A model generated the notes under the pieces. It saw only the letters and a program-made list of their open reading frames with translations. It was not told the DNA's origin and ran no database searches. From an uncultured Alistipes sp. (GTDB taxonomy: Bacteria; Bacteroidota; Bacteroidia; Bacteroidales; Rikenellaceae), in contig CALDPX010000084.1 in assembly GCA_937911745.1 (NCBI GenBank), forward strand, positions 1 through 53,887: a DNA stretch of 53,887 nt, in the 5' to 3' direction. The position numbers and the translations under genes were made by a program. This document shows positions 50,190-53,887 of this stretch, one piece after another (the stretch's first letter is position 1; every line of letters begins with the position of its first letter).

Positions 50190-51584
50190 ATGAAGAGATT
50201 TTTTGCATTGGTCGCCCTCGTTGCGACATTGATGGGTTGCATCGGTTGCAACAACGAGAGCGCACAGGCTTTCGACAAGTTTAATTCGGTTGTCTATGAA
50301 CTCAATGTTCGCCAGGCTACCGAGGAGGGTACCTTCGCGGCAGCCGAGGAGTACCTGCCCGAACTCAAAGCAATGGGCGTGGATATCGTATGGCTTATGC
50401 CCATCAGCCCCATTGGTGTGGACGGTCGCAAGGGTACGCTTGGCTCGTACTACTCCATCATCGACTACAAGGCAATAAACCCCGAGTTTGGTACGATGGA
50501 GGACTTCGACCACTTCCTCGCTACGGCTCACGACCTGGGTCTGAAAGTGATTATCGACTGGGTGGCAAACCACACTTCTCGCGATGCTAATTGGTGGAAA
50601 GAGGGCAAAAAAGATTGGTATGTGTTAGACCAAAATACCGGTCTTCCCATTGTTGAGTACGACTGGACCGACATTGCAAAACTCAACTACAAAAACGAAG
50701 ATATGCGTGCTGCAATGCTCGATGCTCTGAAATTCTGGATCGAGAAGGGTGTTGACGGCTACCGCTGCGATGTGGCAATGAATGTCCCCGGCGACTTCTG
50801 GAAGAAGGCTTGGGAGGAGGTTCGCAAGATTAACCCCGATGTATACCTCTTGGCAGAGGGTGAGGAGACTTGGTTGCACGAGTCGGGCTTTGATGCCACC
50901 TACGCTTGGGAACTCCACCACATCTTCAATGCTATGGCTAAGGGTGGTAGCGAGACCAAAAACGTAGCAGGCGATGGCACCATCAAAACCGATGCAAAGA
51001 GCGTTAAGGACCTCAAAGAGTATATGGTACGTGACGACGAGAAGTATCCCGCTCCCGCTATGCGCCTTATGTTTACCTCCAACCACGACGAGAACTCGTG
51101 GGCAGGAACCGAATTTGAGCGTATGGGCGATGCACACAAGGCCCTGGCTGCCCTTACGTTCGTTATGCCCAAGTCGCAACCTCTCATCTACACCGGTCAG
51201 GAGATTGCCCTCTCGCGCCGCTTGCAGTTCTTCGAGAAGGATTCCGTAAAGGAACTCGTTGACTTGGAGTATGGCAAGGAGTACCGCAACTTCTACCGCA
51301 CACTTTGCTCGTTCCGCCACGCCAATAAGGCTTTGGCAGCCGGCGAGAATGTGGCTCCCGTGGAGTTTGTTGAGGGCGTAGGCGAGAATGTGCTGGCATT
51401 TACCCGCCAGAAAGAGGACAATAAGGTTTTGTGCCTCTTCAACTTCTCGGCAGAGCCTACCACCATTACCCTCACCGAGCGTGAGGCTGGCGACTACAAG
51501 TGCGCTTGCGGCGAGACTAAGAGTTTCAAGGCTGGCGAAGAGGTAGAACTCGCAGCGTGGGGCTTTATGCTTCTTGCAAAATAG
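50190..51584 (+). CDS. GH13 alpha-amylase-family lipoprotein, compact form
   Basis: A 464-aa lipoprotein with a signal ending MGCIGC (two candidate Cys, lipobox either way). The mature protein opens directly with the barrel: VVYELNVRQATEEGTF, VIIDWVANHTS (region I), VDGYRCDVAMNVP (region II, D194), YLLAEGEETW (region III, E223) and MFTSNHDENSW (region IV, D300). It lacks the large N-terminal domain of the neighbour. It is co-transcribed with it and ended by a strong terminator. Probably cleaves shorter maltooligosaccharides released by the first enzyme (inferred). Confidence 0.9.
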   Translation: MKRFFALVALVATLMGCIGCNNESAQAFDKFNSVVYELNVRQATEEGTFAAAEEYLPELKAMGVDIVWLMPISPIGVDGRKGTLGSYYSIIDYKAINPEFGTMEDFDHFLATAHDLGLKVIIDWVANHTSRDANWWKEGKKDWYVLDQNTGLPIVEYDWTDIAKLNYKNEDMRAAMLDALKFWIEKGVDGYRCDVAMNVPGDFWKKAWEEVRKINPDVYLLAEGEETWLHESGFDATYAWELHHIFNAMAKGGSETKNVAGDGTIKTDAKSVKDLKEYMVRDDEKYPAPAMRLMFTSNHDENSWAGTEFERMGDAHKALAALTFVMPKSQPLIYTGQEIALSRRLQFFEKDSVKELVDLEYGKEYRNFYRTLCSFRHANKALAAGENVAPVEFVEGVGENVLAFTRQKEDNKVLCLFNFSAEPTTITLTEREAGDYKCACGETKSFKAGEEVELAAWGFMLLAK

Positions 51585-51622
51585 GAGTACAAAAGCCTCT
51601 CTATTGGGCGTTCCTCAATACA

Positions 51623-51656
51623 ATCACCTCTCGCTCATCTGCGAGAGGTGATTTTT
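51623..51656 (+). terminator. Terminator of the GH13 operon
   Basis: ATCACCTCTCGC pairs with GCGAGAGGTGAT around TCATCT, followed by TTTTT. Confidence 0.85.
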
Positions 51657-51743
51657 ATGTTCTTGCCTCAACGATACCTCCTCCCCCCAAAAAAAGAGTG
51701 CCGCAATGGGCAAAAATTTCGCCGAATTCTCACTTTTTATTCT

Positions 51744-51751
51744 TACTTTTG
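51744..51751 (+). promoter_or_regulatory. -7 box of ispF
   Basis: TACTTTTG lies 46 bases before the start; the -33 box is poor. Confidence 0.45.
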
Positions 51752-51797
51752 CGGAGAGATAATTCACAAAGCAAACAAAACATCACAAAGAGAGATT

Positions 51798-52271
51798 ATG
51801 CGCATAGGATTTGGTTATGATGTACACGCATTTGCCGAGGGATTACCATTGGTACTGTGTGGGATAAGAGTGGAGTCGCCTTTGGGATGCGTGGCACACT
51901 CGGATGGCGATGTGGCTATCCATGCATTGTGTGACGCACTGCTTGGTGCGGCTGCATTGGGCGACATCGGCAAACACTTTCCCGACACCGATCTGGCCTA
52001 CAAAAACATCGATTCCACAATTCTACTTTCGCGCACCATAGACCTTCTTCAAAAGGAGGGCTATAAGGTTGGTAATGTGGATATTACAATCGCCTTAGAG
52101 CGCCCAAAATTGCGTCCCCACATCGACCAAATGAGAGCACGCCTTGCTGAGGTTATGGGCGTGGATTTGGGCGTGGTTTCCGTCAAAGCTACCACCACCG
52201 AAAAACTCGGTTTCACGGGTAGACAAGAGGGTGTTGCAGCCTACGCTGTGGCACTGCTTGAAAGACTCTAA
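51798..52271 (+). CDS. ispF: 2-C-methyl-D-erythritol 2,4-cyclodiphosphate synthase
   Basis: A 157-aa enzyme of the MEP isoprenoid pathway, trimeric and cytoplasmic. Metal ligands D8 and H10 lie in GYDVHAF and H42 in HSDGDVAIHALCDALLG. DIGKHFPDTD and VKATTTEKLGFTGRQEG are the substrate-binding and C-terminal signatures. The ATG at 51798 is chosen; the frame is open 50 codons further up but that part is not IspF-like. It precedes rsmH by 142 bases. Confidence 0.96.
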   Translation: MRIGFGYDVHAFAEGLPLVLCGIRVESPLGCVAHSDGDVAIHALCDALLGAAALGDIGKHFPDTDLAYKNIDSTILLSRTIDLLQKEGYKVGNVDITIALERPKLRPHIDQMRARLAEVMGVDLGVVSVKATTTEKLGFTGRQEGVAAYAVALLERL

Positions 52272-52345
52272 GAAGAGCTCTCTACCTCCCGTTCGCCTCC
52301 CTCAGAAGGGGCGACCTTCCAAATTGTTAATAATTTTCTGCACTG

Positions 52346-52403
52346 TTTGTTGCACAATTCGCAACAAAAGCCGTACCTTTACAAAGTATTTTTAATACTT
52401 TGT
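52346..52403 (+). promoter_or_regulatory. rsmH promoter/leader with two inverted repeats
   Basis: TTTGTTGC (52346-52353) and GCAACAAA (52361-52368) form an inverted repeat over the -33 area. A near-consensus -7 (TACCTTTA, 52374-52381) follows. Then ACAAAGTATT/AATACTTTGT (52381-52403) form a perfect 10-bp-arm hairpin at the transcript start, ending 10 bases before the ATG. These are candidate regulatory sites for the division cluster. Confidence 0.5.
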
Positions 52404-52413
52404 AGTCTTGCGT

Positions 52414-53325
52414 ATGACCGAAACTTATCATATTCCTGCCCTGGCTGAGGAAACCATTGAGGGATTGGCAATTAACCCAAACGGCATCTATGTCGATTTG
52501 ACATTCGGTGGCGGCGGACACTCGCGCCTTATTCTCTCTGAGCTCTCCGAGAAGGGTTGCCTCTTCTCGTTCGACCAGGATGCCGACGCCAAAGCAAACC
52601 TCACAGGCGATGAGCGTCACCACTTTGTGGAGAGCAATTTTCGCTTCCTGCGCTCGCAGTTGCGCCTGAGAGGTGTTATGGATGGAGAGGTTGACGGCAT
52701 TATTGCCGACCTTGGCGTGTCGTCGCACCACTTCGACACTGCCGAGAGGGGCTTTTCGTTCAAGGCAGACGCTCCTCTCGATATGAGGATGAACCAGAGG
52801 GCACCTTTCTCTGCCCGCGAGTTGGTGAATACCTATTCGGCAGAGGAGTTGGCGAGGGTTCTGAGGGAGTATGGCGAGTTGGATACAACATGGAAGATTG
52901 CCTCGTGCATTGTCCGCTACCGCGAGCAAAAAGAGATAACCACCACGGGCGAACTGATAGATTCGGTGGCTCCCTGCACTCCTAAGAAAGACGGGGCTAA
53001 ATTTCTCACCAAACTCTTCCAAGCCCTGCGCATAGAAGTAAATGGCGAGATGGAGGCTCTCAAAATGGCTCTCGAACAGAGCCTCAAAATGCTCAAAGAG
53101 GGTGGCAGGCTGTGCGTCATCTCGTACCACTCGTTGGAGGATAGACTTGTGAAAAACTACATCAAAGCGGGCAACTTCGAGGGTAAGATGGAGAAGGATT
53201 TTTATGGCAATGTAACCTCTCCGTGGGAGGCTGTGAGCCGCAAGGCGATAGTCCCAACCCCCGAGGAGGTGGAGCGCAATCCCCGCTCGCGCAGCGCAAA
53301 ACTCCGAGTGGCAGCGAAGAATTGA
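52414..53325 (+). CDS. rsmH: 16S rRNA (cytosine(1402)-N4)-methyltransferase
   Basis: A 303-aa SAM-dependent enzyme. Seen: the HIPALAEETIEGL N-terminus, SAM-binding DLTFGGGGHSRLIL, FDQDADAK, GIIADLGVSSHHFDTAERGFSF, DMRMNQ, FQALRIEVNGEMEAL and ISYHSLEDRLVKNY. The ATG at 52414 is preferred over a TTG six bases upstream. It is the first gene of the division/cell-wall cluster here; no mraZ precedes it. Its stop codon lies inside a repeat also found after the next gene. Confidence 0.96.
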   Translation: MTETYHIPALAEETIEGLAINPNGIYVDLTFGGGGHSRLILSELSEKGCLFSFDQDADAKANLTGDERHHFVESNFRFLRSQLRLRGVMDGEVDGIIADLGVSSHHFDTAERGFSFKADAPLDMRMNQRAPFSARELVNTYSAEELARVLREYGELDTTWKIASCIVRYREQKEITTTGELIDSVAPCTPKKDGAKFLTKLFQALRIEVNGEMEALKMALEQSLKMLKEGGRLCVISYHSLEDRLVKNYIKAGNFEGKMEKDFYGNVTSPWEAVSRKAIVPTPEEVERNPRSRSAKLRVAAKN

Positions 53326-53359
53326 GAATTGAGAGTTGAGAATTGAGGTAAATGCGAGT
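53319..53359 (+). repeat. Stop-codon-overlapping GAATTGA repeat, copy 1
   Basis: Several GAATTGA/GAGTTGA units followed by GGTAAATGCGAGT; the first TGA is the rsmH stop. It recurs after the ftsL-like gene (53834-53870). Confidence 0.8.
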
Positions 53360-53410
53360 CAAACGAGAACATTTTAGAGTAGCCGATGGCTGGTTGATTG
53401 AAAATTAGAT

Positions 53411-53842
53411 ATGAAACTCTTTGGCAGGAAGAAACTGAGCAAGAACGGCAGGCAGACGACCGCACCCCGCAAGGACGAGAAACCTGTGGGTGCGGTCAAG
53501 CCGAGTGCCATCAACGAGTCGGGAAGACGCTCCTCGAAGAGCATCTTTTCGGGCGATGTGCTATATAGCAAGTCGGTGCGCCGCCACTACCCTTTTATGC
53601 TCTACTGCTGCCTGCTGATACTGCTCTATATGGGCTACGTCTTTACCTGCCAACGTGCCCAGAGGGAGGAGATAACCTGCCGTATAGAGTTGCAGCGCAC
53701 ACGCTCCAAGGCACTACTCTACTCCTCCGAGCGTCTCCGCGCTACACGCTACAACAACCTCACCGAGGAGATTGAGAAACGAGGCATAGAGATAAAGCAG
53801 TGGAACAACCCACCTCAGGTGATAAAGAGAGCTGAGAATTGA
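53411..53842 (+). CDS. FtsL-like cell-division protein
   Basis: A 143-aa bitopic protein. A basic cytoplasmic N-terminus (about 1-60; KKLSKNGRQTTAPRKDEKP) is followed by one membrane helix (FMLYCCLLILLYMGYVF, about 62-78) and a helical periplasmic part (RAQREEITCRIELQRTRSKA, then RYNNLTEEIEKRGIEIKQWN) suited to a coiled coil. Placement right after rsmH is where Bacteroidetes encode their divergent FtsL. It would help recruit the FtsQ/B/I division complex. Sequence identity to classical FtsL is low, so the assignment rests on topology and order. Confidence 0.8.
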   Translation: MKLFGRKKLSKNGRQTTAPRKDEKPVGAVKPSAINESGRRSSKSIFSGDVLYSKSVRRHYPFMLYCCLLILLYMGYVFTCQRAQREEITCRIELQRTRSKALLYSSERLRATRYNNLTEEIEKRGIEIKQWNNPPQVIKRAEN

Positions 53843-53870
53843 GAATTGAGAATTGAGGCAAATGCGAGTA
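53834..53870 (+). repeat. Stop-codon-overlapping GAATTGA repeat, copy 2
   Basis: Three GAGAATT units, then GAGGCAAATGCGAGTA; it contains the ftsL-like stop codon (53840-53842). It is nearly identical to 53319-53359. Confidence 0.8.
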
Positions 53871-53887
53871 AGCGAGGGCAGAGGCTG

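Overview
The window looks like a chromosomal segment of a gut Bacteroidales, most likely Rikenellaceae/Alistipes-like. The genus is an inference from gene content only. The evidence is: Mfa/FimA-type (type V) fimbrial genes, a SusC/SusD polysaccharide-utilization locus run by a hybrid two-component system, many Bacteroidetes lipoprotein signals, and repeated promoters of the form TTG-N20/21-TAnnTTTG.

Layout. (1) 1-15.9 kb: a fimbrial island. A thioredoxin-like lipoprotein (minus strand) diverges from an eight-gene plus-strand operon: DUF3575 protein, DUF3868/TPR protein, two tandem Mfa1-like major fimbrillins, a FimB/Mfa2-like anchor, and three further large accessory or tip lipoproteins. The operon promoter carries a G10 tract inside its -33/-7 spacer, a strong candidate phase-variation switch. 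Two related ~95-bp repeats (297-390 and 15763-15858) bracket the island, and a truncated ybaK relic lies at its right end. (2) 16.4-36.6 kb: eleven closely spaced minus-strand genes forming one fructan-type PUL. In transcription order they encode an FnIII/LRR lipoprotein, SusC, SusD, two GH172 (DUF2961) enzymes, GH32, an MFS sugar porter, two serine hydrolases, a PfkB fructokinase and an HTCS sensor with a periplasmic sugar-binding domain. GH172 (alpha-fructofuranoside / difructose dianhydride chemistry) together with GH32, a fructokinase and a fructose-type sensor suggests a pathway for difructose dianhydrides or mixed alpha/beta fructans: release of inulobiose-type products, cleavage to fructose, import and phosphorylation. 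Copies of one palindromic repeat lie on both sides of the PUL. (3) 37-41.3 kb: a broken uracil-DNA-glycosylase-like gene, a duplicated tail of the rubrerythrin gene, rubrerythrin, fabG, glyA and a repeat-dense non-coding block. (4) 41.3-46.8 kb: panE, an NAD-dependent threonine dehydrogenase-like gene, a small membrane protein, a membrane-bound LytTR regulator with a candidate operator pair, an SGNH hydrolase, and an ECF sigma operon. (5) 47-47.9 kb: a phage/ICE-type nuclease-domain relic next to tRNA-Thr(GGT) and a striking nested palindrome. (6) 48-51.6 kb: two GH13 lipoproteins. (7) 51.7 kb to the end: ispF, then the start of the division/cell-wall cluster (rsmH, ftsL-like) with no mraZ.

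Everything here was read by eye. Family assignments rest on recognised motifs and gene order; no database search was run.
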